The translations under genes and the position numbers were made by a program. From contig JANQOR010000003.1 in NCBI GenBank assembly GCA_028285685.1, forward strand, positions 1 through 33,956: a stretch of DNA of 33,956 nucleotides, in the 5' to 3' direction. Of this stretch, positions 24,761 to 33,937 are shown piece after piece. The notes under the pieces were generated by a model. It saw only the letters and a list, made by a program, of their open reading frames with translations, ran no database searches and had not been told where the DNA came from. Numbering within the stretch: position 1 is the stretch's first letter; each line of letters opens with the position of its first letter. The DNA comes from Cyclobacteriaceae bacterium (GTDB lineage: Bacteria > Bacteroidota > Bacteroidia > Cytophagales > Cyclobacteriaceae).

Positions 24761-26149
24761 ATGGCTAAGAAGAAAAAATCTAAAAACCGAATTCTGTACA
24801 TATTGGGGGGAGCAGTGGTCCTTCTTCTGATATTTGCAATGGTCGGAAAATCGCAGGGTTGGGTCGGGAAGAAAAAAGAAATAGAAGTCGAAGTTGACGC
24901 GGCAGAGAAGGCGACGATTATTGAAAAGGTAAGTGCTTCCGGAGCAGTACAACCTGTTGTTGAAGTAAAGATAAGTCCCGAGGTGTCTGGCGAAATCATT
25001 GACCTTAAGGTGGAGGAGGGAGATTCTGTTAGTAAAGGAGATTTTATTCTTAAAATTAGGCCAGATAATTTTCAGGCCGCTCTGGAACAAGCCCTTGCAA
25101 ATTTAAATCAGCAGTTAGCCAACGAAGCTCAGGCAAAGGCCAGCTTAGCAAGAGCTGAAGCAAATTATACAAGATCAGAACAGGAATTCAATAGACAGAA
25201 GAACCTGTTTGAGCAGAAGGTGATTTCGGAGGCAGATTATCAACTTGCAGAGGCCAATTTTAAGATTGCTGAGCAGGATAGAGAGTCAGCAAAACAAATC
25301 CTCAAGGCGGCGTCTTTTAGCGTGCAAAGTCAGAGGGCTTTTGTAGATCAGGCTAGGGAGAACCTGAGTTTGACTGAGATCACTGCCCCTATGAGTGGTA
25401 TCGTTTCCAAGCTTCCGGTTGAAATTGGTGAGACCGTACTTGGAACTTCTCAATTTCAGGGAACTGAAATATTGAGAATTGCGGACCTTTCTAATATGGA
25501 GGTGAAAGTAGATGTGAATGAAAATGATATCATACGGATAAGTGAAGGTGATACTGCTTTGATTGATGTAGATTCCTACTCATACATGGACAAGACATTC
25601 GAAGGCATCGTGACTCAAATCGCGAATACCGCCAATGACAAAGTTTCGTCCGATGCAGTTACTGAGTTTGAAGTCCTGATCCAGATCTTGCCAGCGTCCT
25701 ACCAAGACCTTGTCCTGGAGCAAGGAGAGAAGTACCCGTTCAAGCCAGGAATGACAGCCAGTGTTGATATAATAACGGAAACAAGGGTTGATGTATTGAG
25801 TGTACCTCTTTCAGCTGTCACTACACGAAGTGCTGATGAGGAAGATGACGAGGAAGACGATAGGAGGAGGGGCAGAGGAAGAGATAATGATGATGAAGAC
25901 GAGGTAGACGAAGATGAGGAACTCCTTGAGGTGGTATTTATTTTTGAAGATGGTAAAGCTGTTCAGACGGAAGTTGAGACTGGCATCAGCGATTTTGAGC
26001 GAATAGAAATTCTCAAGGGAATTACAGAGGGACAAGAAATCGTGACCGGGCCTTTTCTGGCCGTATCAAAACGACTCAAGGATGGAGATGCTGTAGCAGC
26101 TCCCGAGGAAAAGGAGGATGATGAACCTGAGGATTCGGAAGAACAATAG
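24761..26149 (+). CDS. HlyD/MacA-type periplasmic adaptor protein
   Basis: Membrane fusion protein of 462 residues that links an inner-membrane transporter to a TolC channel. A basic N-terminus (MAKKKKSKNR) and one TM (about 11-28) anchor it. A biotinyl-lipoyl half motif (ISPEVSGEIIDLKVEEGDSV) comes first, then a coiled-coil hairpin of about 100 residues (EAQAKASLARAEANYTRSEQ onward), the second lipoyl half (ITAPMSGIVSKLPVEIGETV) and beta-barrel strands (VKVDVNENDI). Residues 359-388 are an unusual Asp/Glu-rich run interrupted by RRRGRGR, and the C-terminus is also acidic. Domain order fits MacA-like adaptors of ABC exporters. No MacB-like ATPase/permease follows; the next element is a strong terminator. 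Confidence 0.93.
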   Translation: MAKKKKSKNRILYILGGAVVLLLIFAMVGKSQGWVGKKKEIEVEVDAAEKATIIEKVSASGAVQPVVEVKISPEVSGEIIDLKVEEGDSVSKGDFILKIRPDNFQAALEQALANLNQQLANEAQAKASLARAEANYTRSEQEFNRQKNLFEQKVISEADYQLAEANFKIAEQDRESAKQILKAASFSVQSQRAFVDQARENLSLTEITAPMSGIVSKLPVEIGETVLGTSQFQGTEILRIADLSNMEVKVDVNENDIIRISEGDTALIDVDSYSYMDKTFEGIVTQIANTANDKVSSDAVTEFEVLIQILPASYQDLVLEQGEKYPFKPGMTASVDIITETRVDVLSVPLSAVTTRSADEEDDEEDDRRRGRGRDNDDEDEVDEDEELLEVVFIFEDGKAVQTEVETGISDFERIEILKGITEGQEIVTGPFLAVSKRLKDGDAVAAPEEKEDDEPEDSEEQ

Positions 26150-26154
26150 AAATT

Positions 26155-26180
26155 AAAAACCCCTTTTTTGGGGTTTTTTT
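26155..26180 (+). terminator. Rho-independent terminator after the adaptor gene
   Basis: AAAAACCCC (26155-26163), a 6-base T loop and GGGGTTTTTTT (26170-26180) form a strong hairpin with a T run, 6 bp after the stop. It separates the efflux genes from the import locus. Confidence 0.85.
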
Positions 26181-26316
26181 ATGTCAAGACCTTTTTCTTT
26201 TCAATTTGTCGCTAATTCATCAAATTTGAATATTTACCGACTACTAATAAGGGAATCTTATATTAAAGTTGCTGATATCATATATACTTGTAGCAGCGGT
26301 AAAAACACCTGAATTA

Positions 26317-26328
26317 AACTAATTAGTT
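26317..26328. promoter_or_regulatory. 12-bp perfect palindrome at the start of the lipocalin-like gene
   Basis: AACTAATTAGTT is self-complementary and ends exactly at the base before the ATG. It could be an operator or a translation-control site, or be chance in an AT-rich leader. The 148-bp leader from 26181 shows no clear Bacteroidota promoter; the nearest is TATACTTG (one mismatch to TAnnTTTG) near 26283. Confidence 0.25.
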
Positions 26329-26865
26329 ATGAAGAAATTATTGTACGTCTCTTTGGCATTGACACTATTCCTTACCTCGTGTAGTAGTGATGATGGTCCA
26401 ACAATAGACCCAATCGTTGGTCAGTGGATATTGGATAGGATTACGATTACAGATCCTCCAGCAGGATATCAGTTTGCTGTAAGCACGACACCAACTTCTG
26501 TTTATGGCGAGGATAGTTATGAGATAGAATTTTTTGAAGACAATACGTACGAAAGGATAATAAGAGGAACGAACCGCTTCGAAGATGATGGCACCTGGAC
26601 GCTTGACGGTGATGAGTTGGATTTGGATCAAGACAATGCAAACATCCAAGGACTCCCTGTGACCTTTACTGTCGATGGTGAAATCAATGAGCGTGGCATG
26701 ACACTTATTACGCAGGACCTTTGGTTTATGTGGCCACCAGACATTGTAGATGATCCTGTGGCACTAGATACTGCTGATACGCAGGAAGAATTAAACGCGT
26801 TGTTTGCGGAACATGGGGAATTACAAATGGCCACATTCACCCTCGATTTCGAAGTAGACAACTAA
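26329..26865 (+). CDS. Lipocalin-like lipoprotein
   Basis: The 178-residue lipoprotein has a type II signal peptide with lipobox LTSC (Cys18). SSDD follows the Cys, an acidic stretch like the surface-export signal of Bacteroidota lipoproteins, so it may face outward. The body starts IVGQWILDRI and has strands with the lipocalin-like pattern YEIEFFEDNTYERI, GTWTLDGDELDLD, resembling the small lipocalin-like domain family common in this phylum. A C-terminal acidic segment is not recognised. It ends 37 bp before the SusC start, on the same strand, so it may be co-transcribed with the import genes; whether it binds the same substrate is unknown. Confidence 0.75.
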   Translation: MKKLLYVSLALTLFLTSCSSDDGPTIDPIVGQWILDRITITDPPAGYQFAVSTTPTSVYGEDSYEIEFFEDNTYERIIRGTNRFEDDGTWTLDGDELDLDQDNANIQGLPVTFTVDGEINERGMTLITQDLWFMWPPDIVDDPVALDTADTQEELNALFAEHGELQMATFTLDFEVDN

Positions 26866-26902
26866 GCCGAAGTATTTGGTTAAGGAAATAGATGGGTCAC
26901 AT

Positions 26903-29900
26903 ATGAGGGTTGGTTTTTTTTGTGTCTTTCTACTTTCTTCAGCCATACTATTTAGTCAAACCCGACTTACAGGTAAGATAGTAGACACTAACGGGGAAGC
27001 CCTATTAGGTGCGACTATTTATAATGGTAGAACCCAGGAAGGGACCATTACAGACATAGATGGAAATTATTCGATTGTTGTCAGTAGTGGGGATCGGTTG
27101 ACATTTCAGATGCTGGGAATGAAAACCCAGCAGATCACCTATGAGAATCAGACCTCACTAAACCTAACCATGGAAGAGGAGGTCATCCAGACAGCAGAAG
27201 TTGTAATTACAGGCTTTCAGGAGGTAGATAGAAAGCTCTTTACGGGAGCATCGGAACGCCTGAAAATGGACGATATCAGACCTCAAGGAATGGTTGATGT
27301 AAGTCGCGTCCTGGAGGGTCAAGCTGCTGGGGTCAGCGTTGACAATGTATCGGGTACTTTTGGCTCGTCCCCACGCATCCGAATTAGAGGAAACGCATCC
27401 CTCAACGGAAACAACCAGCCACTATTTGTTGTGGATGGTGTTATTCTAGAAGATTTATCCAACGTAAATACGGAGGATCTCATCTCAGGAAATGCAAATA
27501 CCCTCGTAAGTTCTTCCATTGCCAATTTGAATCCCAATGATATTGAATCCTTTCAAATATTGAAGGATGCATCAGCAACCGCAATTTATGGAGCAAGAGC
27601 TGCAAATGGAGTTATTGTCATAACTACGAAAAGAGGCAAAAGCGGACAGCTCAGGGTCAATTACAACGTCAATTTTTCTGCTAAATTGAGACCCACATAC
27701 AATCAGTTTGATCTGCTGAATTCTGCTGAAGAACTTTCTGTTTACCGGGAATTGTCGCAAAAAGGCATTGTTGATATTAGCACGGCGGTTCAGGCTAGAA
27801 ACTATGGTTCGCTAGGAAAAATGTTTACACTTATTGCAAACCATGAGCTTGACTGGGGACCAGGGGGAGGTTTGAATGAGCAATTTCTGAATCAGTACGA
27901 AAATGCAAACACTGATTGGTTCGATGTCCTATTTAGAGATATAGGACTTCAACAGCAACATTCGCTGAGTTTTACTGCGGGAAGCGATAAGAGTAATAGT
28001 TACTATTCAATTAGTTATTTGGACGACCAGGGTCAGACCACCGCGGACAAGGTGAGCAGATTTACAGGTACTGCACGGAATACCTACTTTATTTCGGACC
28101 TTTTTACATTCGGTCTAAAGCTAAGTGCTAGTTATCGTGATCAAAAAGCACCTGGAACAAGAAACAGAGAACTTGATCCAATCACCGGTCAGTTCAATCG
28201 AGATTTTGATATTAACCCTTACAGCTACAGCCTTAACACAGCAAGGTCTATTCGACCATTTGACCAAAATGGAGACCTTGAGTTTTTTAGAAGAAATTTT
28301 GCCCCATTTAATATTCTACATGAACTGGATAACAACTTCTTGAATATTCGGGTGCTGGATGTTTCTGCTCAAACGGATTTTGAGCTGAATCCTACAGACA
28401 ACCTCTCCTTTAAGGGCGTTTTGCAGATTAGATACGCAAATACTGAGCGAGATCACGTCATCACTGAAAACTCGAATCAGGCCGAGGCATTTAGAGCTAA
28501 TGATACCCAGTTCATTCAGCAAGCAAACAACTTGCTTTTCAATGATCCGGATAATCCGGGATTGAACCCTGTTGTAGTTCTTCCGCAGGGAGGCTTTAAT
28601 TACCTCGATCAAACTGATCTATTGAATTTCTTTAGTAGGGTTAGTGGCAGCTGGTCTAAAACATTTAACGGGATACATGAAGTAAACACGTTGGCAGGTC
28701 AGGAAATAAGATTTACTGACAGAACAGTATCAACCGCCACGGGGCTTGGAGTGATTTATGAGAGCGGTGGAGTTGTAGTCACAGATCCTAACATCATAGA
28801 GTTCTTTAACCTTCAAAACATTGACTATTTCGGCTTGGATGAGGAACGTGATCGTTTTATAGGATGGTTTGTGAATGGTGGTTACTCGTACAAGTCCAAG
28901 TATGTTGCGAATTTCACTTTCAGGTACGATGGTTCAAATCAGTTGGGAAGAAGTCAACAAGCCCGGTTCTTGCCGACATATAATGTTAGTGGAGCTTGGA
29001 ATGCATATAATGAGACATTCATAAATCGACTACCGATAATCAGTGACTTACGGTTGAGAGCAACGTACGGAGTTTCAGGAAATCTCCCTCCGGATGCAAG
29101 TGCTTTGCTGAACCTTCAATCGGATGTTACGATCCGACCTACAGACGTGGAGCCGTTATTGTTCATTGAAGATTTGACGAATACCGAACTTACCTGGGAA
29201 AAACTAAATGAGTTCAATATTGGAGTTGATTTCTCCCTTTTTAATAAAAAAGTTGATGTCACCTTTGACTACTACAAGCGACAGTCTTTTGATCTGATTG
29301 GAATCATACAAACCAGTGGTATTGGTGGTCAAGGTTTGAAGTTTGGCAATTTCGCTGATATGGAAATCAACGGCTTAGAGTTTTCTATCAATTCGACCAA
29401 CTTCCAACAAGGTGATTTCACCTGGAGATCTAACCTGAATATGGGTCATAGCCGAGATAAGATTACGAACCTGGATTTTGGATCTCGTTTCGTAGATGCG
29501 ATTGGGCAGAACGGAGCAGCAGCCATCGGTCGACCAAGGCGATCCTTGTATTCTGCCGAATTCGCAGGCTTAAATAGTGTGGGAGTCCCAACATTCATAA
29601 ATAAGGATGGAGAACGAGTTTTGCAATTTGATCTTCAGGACCGGCAAGAACTTGAAGACGCCCTGGTCTTCGAAGGGTCAACTGAGCCTAGAACCTCAGG
29701 AGGATTCACCAATACATTTACATATAAGGGCATTAGCCTAAGTGTCTTGTTATCTTATAAGCTGGGCTACAAAATCCGACTAAATGATGCATTTTTTGAG
29801 ACGTACAGTGATTTCGATGCCCTACCCGGAGAGCTGGTAGACCGATGGGCTGTTCCAGGAGATGAAGCTCTTACGAATATCCCAGTGATCGTTGACAGAA

Positions 29901-30205
29901 ACGTTGCTCAGGCAGATGGTAATGTGGTTCAGGCCTACAGGCTTTATAATAAAAGTACAGAGAGAGTGGCAAATGGTGATTATGTACGATTGAAAACTGT
30001 GCGACTTAGCTACCAACTACCAAATGTAATTTTGCAAAAGGTAGGGTTTTCGACTGGTAACATTTCAATTGAAGGTCAGAATCTTGCATTGTTGTACTCG
30101 GATCGGGAAAATTTAAGAGGCCAGGATCCTGAGTTTTTTAGTTCCGGTGGAGTTTCGTTGCCTCAACCAAGGTTGCTTACATTTTCATTAAACATTGGAT
30201 TTTGA
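26903..30205 (+). CDS. SusC/RagA-family TonB-dependent outer-membrane transporter
   Basis: The 1100-residue importer uses TonB energy to bring a bound ligand across the outer membrane. ATG 26903 gives a normal signal peptide (MRVGFFCVFLLSSAILFSQT); an in-frame TTG nine codons earlier is less likely. A carboxypeptidase-regulatory-like domain (about 20-105, GKIVDTNGEALLGATI, DIDGNYSI) comes first. The plug follows with the SusC signatures VVITGFQEVDRK, RIRIRGNASLNGNNQPLFVV and LKDASATAIYGARAANGVI (near 219). The rest is a 22-strand barrel ending in NIGF. There is no STN domain, so an ECF sigma/anti-sigma relay is not suggested. The SusD lid gene starts 8 bp downstream. Confidence 0.97.
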   Translation: MRVGFFCVFLLSSAILFSQTRLTGKIVDTNGEALLGATIYNGRTQEGTITDIDGNYSIVVSSGDRLTFQMLGMKTQQITYENQTSLNLTMEEEVIQTAEVVITGFQEVDRKLFTGASERLKMDDIRPQGMVDVSRVLEGQAAGVSVDNVSGTFGSSPRIRIRGNASLNGNNQPLFVVDGVILEDLSNVNTEDLISGNANTLVSSSIANLNPNDIESFQILKDASATAIYGARAANGVIVITTKRGKSGQLRVNYNVNFSAKLRPTYNQFDLLNSAEELSVYRELSQKGIVDISTAVQARNYGSLGKMFTLIANHELDWGPGGGLNEQFLNQYENANTDWFDVLFRDIGLQQQHSLSFTAGSDKSNSYYSISYLDDQGQTTADKVSRFTGTARNTYFISDLFTFGLKLSASYRDQKAPGTRNRELDPITGQFNRDFDINPYSYSLNTARSIRPFDQNGDLEFFRRNFAPFNILHELDNNFLNIRVLDVSAQTDFELNPTDNLSFKGVLQIRYANTERDHVITENSNQAEAFRANDTQFIQQANNLLFNDPDNPGLNPVVVLPQGGFNYLDQTDLLNFFSRVSGSWSKTFNGIHEVNTLAGQEIRFTDRTVSTATGLGVIYESGGVVVTDPNIIEFFNLQNIDYFGLDEERDRFIGWFVNGGYSYKSKYVANFTFRYDGSNQLGRSQQARFLPTYNVSGAWNAYNETFINRLPIISDLRLRATYGVSGNLPPDASALLNLQSDVTIRPTDVEPLLFIEDLTNTELTWEKLNEFNIGVDFSLFNKKVDVTFDYYKRQSFDLIGIIQTSGIGGQGLKFGNFADMEINGLEFSINSTNFQQGDFTWRSNLNMGHSRDKITNLDFGSRFVDAIGQNGAAAIGRPRRSLYSAEFAGLNSVGVPTFINKDGERVLQFDLQDRQELEDALVFEGSTEPRTSGGFTNTFTYKGISLSVLLSYKLGYKIRLNDAFFETYSDFDALPGELVDRWAVPGDEALTNIPVIVDRNVAQADGNVVQAYRLYNKSTERVANGDYVRLKTVRLSYQLPNVILQKVGFSTGNISIEGQNLALLYSDRENLRGQDPEFFSSGGVSLPQPRLLTFSLNIGF

Positions 30206-30213
30206 AGATCAGA

Positions 30214-31680
30214 ATGAGCAGCACATATCGAGTCACTTTCATTTCCATTCTTCTGGCAATAGGTAGCGTATCTTGTAATGACTTTTTGGATGAAAATCCT
30301 GATAATCGAGTCGCCTTAGATAATCTCGAAAAAGCATCCCAACTTCTGGTTAGTGGCTATTCAATTGCTAGCCCAAATTTTACGGATTGGATGACTGACG
30401 ATGTGCAGCATACTGTTGGCACAAACTTGAGACTGAGCCACCAGCAGATGTATGCATGGGAAGATGTGACTACAGGCCCGACGGAGCAGGATAGCCCTGA
30501 TTTTTATTGGTTTCAAACGTACAATGCGATCTCACATGCCAATGAAGTTCTGGCAATCATTGATGGTATGGTTGTTCCGGAAGGGGAGGAAGGGAGAAGG
30601 GATGCAATCAAGGGGGAGGCGCTACTTATAAGAGCATACGGACATTTCATGCTTGTAAATTTCTTTGGCGAACATTTTAGCATTTCAGCGGGTGATGGGG
30701 TGCCATACATTCGAGAGCCAGAAACTACATTCCTAGCAGAATATCGAAGACTTTCCGTTCGAAGGGTATATGACAGGGTAGAAGAAGATATGCTTGAGGG
30801 TCTGGAGCTAATAGATGATAGCTTTTTTGAAAACTCTGGTAAGTATCATTTTAATCGAAACGCCGCGCTTGCATTTGCCTCAAGGTATTACCTATTTCGA
30901 GGTGACTATGTGAGTTGCCGACAATACAGCGATCAACTATTGGGGTCCAACCCTGGAGCATTTGTTCGGGATTTGAATTCAGCCCAATTTAGATTAGCAA
31001 GTTCATCCATAACAGAATATCCTCGCGTGTGGGGCTCACCTGATGAACCTGCTAATTTGCTGCTGATGAGAAAGATCTCCTTAGTACAGCGCACTGATTT
31101 TGCCTATGGACCTGAAAGGAATTTTTACAGTTCGCTTTTTGACGCTTCAATATTTGGTGGATTGACTGATGAAAGAGAGAATCCTGCCCTAGTGAAAGGA
31201 CTGAATGCCGTTTATCCGCTGCGCTACCAGAGCCTATTTGAAAGGAGTAGTCTCAATTCGAACGTAGGCTTTCCTTATTATATTCATCTGGCTTTCACGG
31301 GTGAGGAGGTCTTGTTGAATAGGGCAGAAGCCAACGCATGGTTAGGAAATCTCGATGATGCTATTGCAGACCTGCAGGTCCTTGCAGAAAAGAGGTTTAG
31401 CGGTGGAACTCCTACTGTGAGCTTAAGCGCCTTACAAAGTTTTTACAACAGCACCGATGATCTTAACAATGTCTTGTCTTACATCATCTTTTTGGAGAGA
31501 AGAAAAGAATTTTTGATGCAAGGCATGCGCTGGTTTGACTTAAAACGATACAGACTGACGGTGACACATGATCTGCCTGATGGATCAACCATAACGCTTC
31601 AAGCGGATGATGACAGAAAAGTTTTGCAGATTCCGCAATCAGCTATAGATGTTGGGGGACTAGAACCAAATCCAAGATGA
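30214..31680 (+). CDS. SusD/RagB-family surface lipoprotein
   Basis: Ligand-binding lid of the SusC transporter; 488 residues from ATG 30214. A TTG overlapping the SusC stop (30202) is possible but the ATG gives a standard lipoprotein signal (lipobox GSVSC, Cys21, followed by NDFLDENPDNR). The N-terminal SusD-like domain carries tetratricopeptide-like helices (ISHANEVLAIIDGM, IKGEALLIRAYGHFMLVNFF). The C-terminal RagB/SusD domain has EEVLLNRAEANAWLGNLDDA and FLERRKEFLMQGMRWFDLKR and ends with IPQSAIDVGGLEPNPR, the usual IPxxEIxxNxxxxxNP closing pattern. Its stop overlaps the start of the next gene by ATGA. Substrate cannot be told from sequence. Confidence 0.96.
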   Translation: MSSTYRVTFISILLAIGSVSCNDFLDENPDNRVALDNLEKASQLLVSGYSIASPNFTDWMTDDVQHTVGTNLRLSHQQMYAWEDVTTGPTEQDSPDFYWFQTYNAISHANEVLAIIDGMVVPEGEEGRRDAIKGEALLIRAYGHFMLVNFFGEHFSISAGDGVPYIREPETTFLAEYRRLSVRRVYDRVEEDMLEGLELIDDSFFENSGKYHFNRNAALAFASRYYLFRGDYVSCRQYSDQLLGSNPGAFVRDLNSAQFRLASSSITEYPRVWGSPDEPANLLLMRKISLVQRTDFAYGPERNFYSSLFDASIFGGLTDERENPALVKGLNAVYPLRYQSLFERSSLNSNVGFPYYIHLAFTGEEVLLNRAEANAWLGNLDDAIADLQVLAEKRFSGGTPTVSLSALQSFYNSTDDLNNVLSYIIFLERRKEFLMQGMRWFDLKRYRLTVTHDLPDGSTITLQADDDRKVLQIPQSAIDVGGLEPNPR

Positions 31681-32558
31681 TGAAAAAGAAGAAAAGAGAA
31701 CATTTCAATTGGCTAGGATTGTCTTTCATTATTGTACTGACTTCCTGTTATCCTACCGAAGAACTGGATGTGCCAGTTAAAGACAATGGGGTTGCCATAG
31801 AAACTGTATTGGATCAATACATCGAGGACAATTTCACAAAGGAATATGGTATGGCCATTCGGTATAAGTTCGTTGATAACTATGTTAGACCAGGTCAATT
31901 TGTCTCTCCACCAAGAATTGAAGCGGTGAGGCCAATGTTGGATTTTATTGAGGAATTTTGGATCAATCCCTACCTGGAAGTACCCAACGGTGAGGTTTTC
32001 TTTCGAGAGCATGTTCCAGCAGAAATAATCTTCCTCGGTGGCCTAATTTTCAATGGAGATGGAACTGTCACATTGGGAACGGCGGATGCAGGAGCACAGA
32101 TTACTTTTACGAATGTAAATGCAATTGATCCGGATGATGATGATTGGCGGACGCTCCAACTTCAGACGGTCTACCATGAATTTGCTCACACTGTTCATCA
32201 ACGATATAAGTTGCCTAATGCATTCGAGACAATAGCACCAGAAGGATACACCGGCCCTGGTTCATGGTTTGTCTTGACCGATGACGATGCACTTCAGCGA
32301 GGCTTTGTTTCGCCGTATTCTACCAGTTCACCAAATGAAGATTTTGCCGAGTGTGTGTCCTTTTTCCTATTCGACCCTGATTTCGATGCAAACTTTATGG
32401 ATCTTGAAGCCGATTGTACCACTGATGACTGTATTACTAGAAATGAAGGTAAGATAAAAATTGCTGAGAAGCTGGCGGCAATCAAGGATCATTACGAAAA
32501 AGTGACAGGCGTTAGTCTAGAGAGCTTAAGGACAGCTGTTCAAAGCAGGTTGCCATGA
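31677..32558 (+). CDS. Substrate import-associated zinc metallohydrolase lipoprotein
   Basis: The 293-residue lipoprotein has lipobox LTSC (Cys24) after a basic start; YPTEELD follows. The zinc motif is H167-E-F-A-H171, with VHQRY after it; the NEDFAE segment (E221 to E225) some 50 residues on likely supplies the third ligand, as in gluzincin-type enzymes. Two close Cys (DCTTDDC) lie near 248-253. It matches the family of HExxH lipoproteins encoded beside SusC/SusD pairs. It probably cleaves a peptide or other bond in the imported ligand at the cell surface; the substrate is unproven. ATG codons at 31677 and 31680 are both possible. Both ends overlap neighbours by 4 bp (ATGA), suggesting translational coupling and fixed stoichiometry. 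Confidence 0.88.
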   Translation: MMKKKKREHFNWLGLSFIIVLTSCYPTEELDVPVKDNGVAIETVLDQYIEDNFTKEYGMAIRYKFVDNYVRPGQFVSPPRIEAVRPMLDFIEEFWINPYLEVPNGEVFFREHVPAEIIFLGGLIFNGDGTVTLGTADAGAQITFTNVNAIDPDDDDWRTLQLQTVYHEFAHTVHQRYKLPNAFETIAPEGYTGPGSWFVLTDDDALQRGFVSPYSTSSPNEDFAECVSFFLFDPDFDANFMDLEADCTTDDCITRNEGKIKIAEKLAAIKDHYEKVTGVSLESLRTAVQSRLP

Positions 32559-33937
32559 TAAAGGAAATTACCGGTATATTGATAATTATGCTCTTAACAG
32601 GGTGCGCTATAGACGATGGACCCAAGTTGCCTTCTGTTGAGGAGCGTGTATCGGAGGCCGTAGACAATCTTCAGGATGCACTCACGGACCCTCCTAATGG
32701 CTGGAGGCTGTCATATCGGCCAACTAACCAAACAGGGGCTTTTTTGATATTGATGGATTTCAATTCGGATGGAACTGTGCGTGTTCAATCTGATGTATCC
32801 GCAAACAGCGGAGAATTCAGGGATCAGGTAATTTCCTATCGGATTGATAGTTCACAAGGGATAGAGCTCATACTGGAAACCTATGGTGTTTTTCACTATC
32901 TCTCAGAATTGGAACAGAACACATTTGGTGCAGAATTTGAATTTATCTTCGTAGAAGAACAAGGAAATAATTTGGTGTTCAGAAGCAAATCGGACGCTGG
33001 ATTTGATATCACCACGCTGATCTTAGAGGAAGCTGGCCCATCTGATTCGAATAGTATCACTACGGAAGCTCTAAATTCCTTACGTCAGGGAATCTTTAGG
33101 GGTGATGATTTGGGAAATACCGGCAGCATGGGACATTTTAATTTGTACATTCCCGCCAACGATCACACAATTTCTGCCACCTTCGATCTTGATCGAAGAA
33201 TTATCAAATTTCTAGGTATTGCAGAGGGATCTGATATGACATCTATAGTTGCAGCTAATTCAATTAAAAAACTAGATCAGCAAACCCCATTTAGTTTATT
33301 GAGCGAAAGTGTCGTCCTAGATCAATCCCAAGTAATCACTTTTGGTGGTGCTACGTATGAGATCAGTCAAATACCGATTGGGAATTTTTCTACCTCTCAA
33401 AGTAGCTTCTGTATGGGGCAGATGGAAACGGTTGTCAATTTATCTGGCTCTGCAGGTTTTGGAGATTTTAGTTCCGAGAGCAACCTTTTTCAGACTGCTA
33501 ATGACTTTGAACCAGACCCCAACGGAGTATACGGAGTAAATTATATCTTCCTTTATGACGAAAATGATAATTCCATCTCTGATCAAATTGAGGCAGTATT
33601 CCCCGATGTTGTGGCATTTCAATGGTACTACAATTTAGAGATTGCTGATAGTCTTTTAAATGCCGTTGGTTTTGTAACAGTTGATGATTTCAACAACGCT
33701 GATTTCTATCTGCGTGGATTTGATGTTGTTCATAATGGAAACTATCTGCAGATGACCTTCAATGGGAAGGATTTGATCACAAACGACACTCCTACACCAG
33801 AGCAGCTTGCGGGACTTGACCAGCTAACTGATTTAATGTTCGCAGGTGGAAACGTTTATATGCTTGAGCTAATTAATCAGGGTGGGCTCTTTGAATTCAT
33901 AAACCCCTGTAATAAGTACAAAGGATTTGTGCTCTAG
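32555..33937 (+). CDS. DUF4302-family lipoprotein
   Basis: The 460-residue lipoprotein has lipobox LTGC (Cys17) followed by AIDDGP. The early region LQDALTDPPNGWRLSYRP, then a strand FLILMDFNSDGTVRVQSD and a YGVFHYLSELEQNT segment, fit the DUF4302 family, which is found with SusC/SusD and the zinc metallohydrolase lipoprotein. No catalytic motif is visible; the fold looks beta-rich, so a ligand-binding surface protein is the simplest reading. Two late Cys (SSFCMGQ and NPCNKY) could pair. It begins inside the stop of the metallohydrolase gene (ATGA). Only 19 bp follow its TAG, so further operon members cannot be judged. Confidence 0.85.
   Translation: MIKEITGILIIMLLTGCAIDDGPKLPSVEERVSEAVDNLQDALTDPPNGWRLSYRPTNQTGAFLILMDFNSDGTVRVQSDVSANSGEFRDQVISYRIDSSQGIELILETYGVFHYLSELEQNTFGAEFEFIFVEEQGNNLVFRSKSDAGFDITTLILEEAGPSDSNSITTEALNSLRQGIFRGDDLGNTGSMGHFNLYIPANDHTISATFDLDRRIIKFLGIAEGSDMTSIVAANSIKKLDQQTPFSLLSESVVLDQSQVITFGGATYEISQIPIGNFSTSQSSFCMGQMETVVNLSGSAGFGDFSSESNLFQTANDFEPDPNGVYGVNYIFLYDENDNSISDQIEAVFPDVVAFQWYYNLEIADSLLNAVGFVTVDDFNNADFYLRGFDVVHNGNYLQMTFNGKDLITNDTPTPEQLAGLDQLTDLMFAGGNVYMLELINQGGLFEFINPCNKYKGFVL

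Noticed and set aside
26876-26902. TTG start for SusC
   Set aside because: It would put charged residues (VKEIDGSH) before the signal peptide; ATG 26903 gives a clean signal sequence.
30202-30213. TTG start for SusD overlapping the SusC stop
   Set aside because: Possible, but ATG 30214 already gives a complete lipoprotein signal and is the simpler choice.
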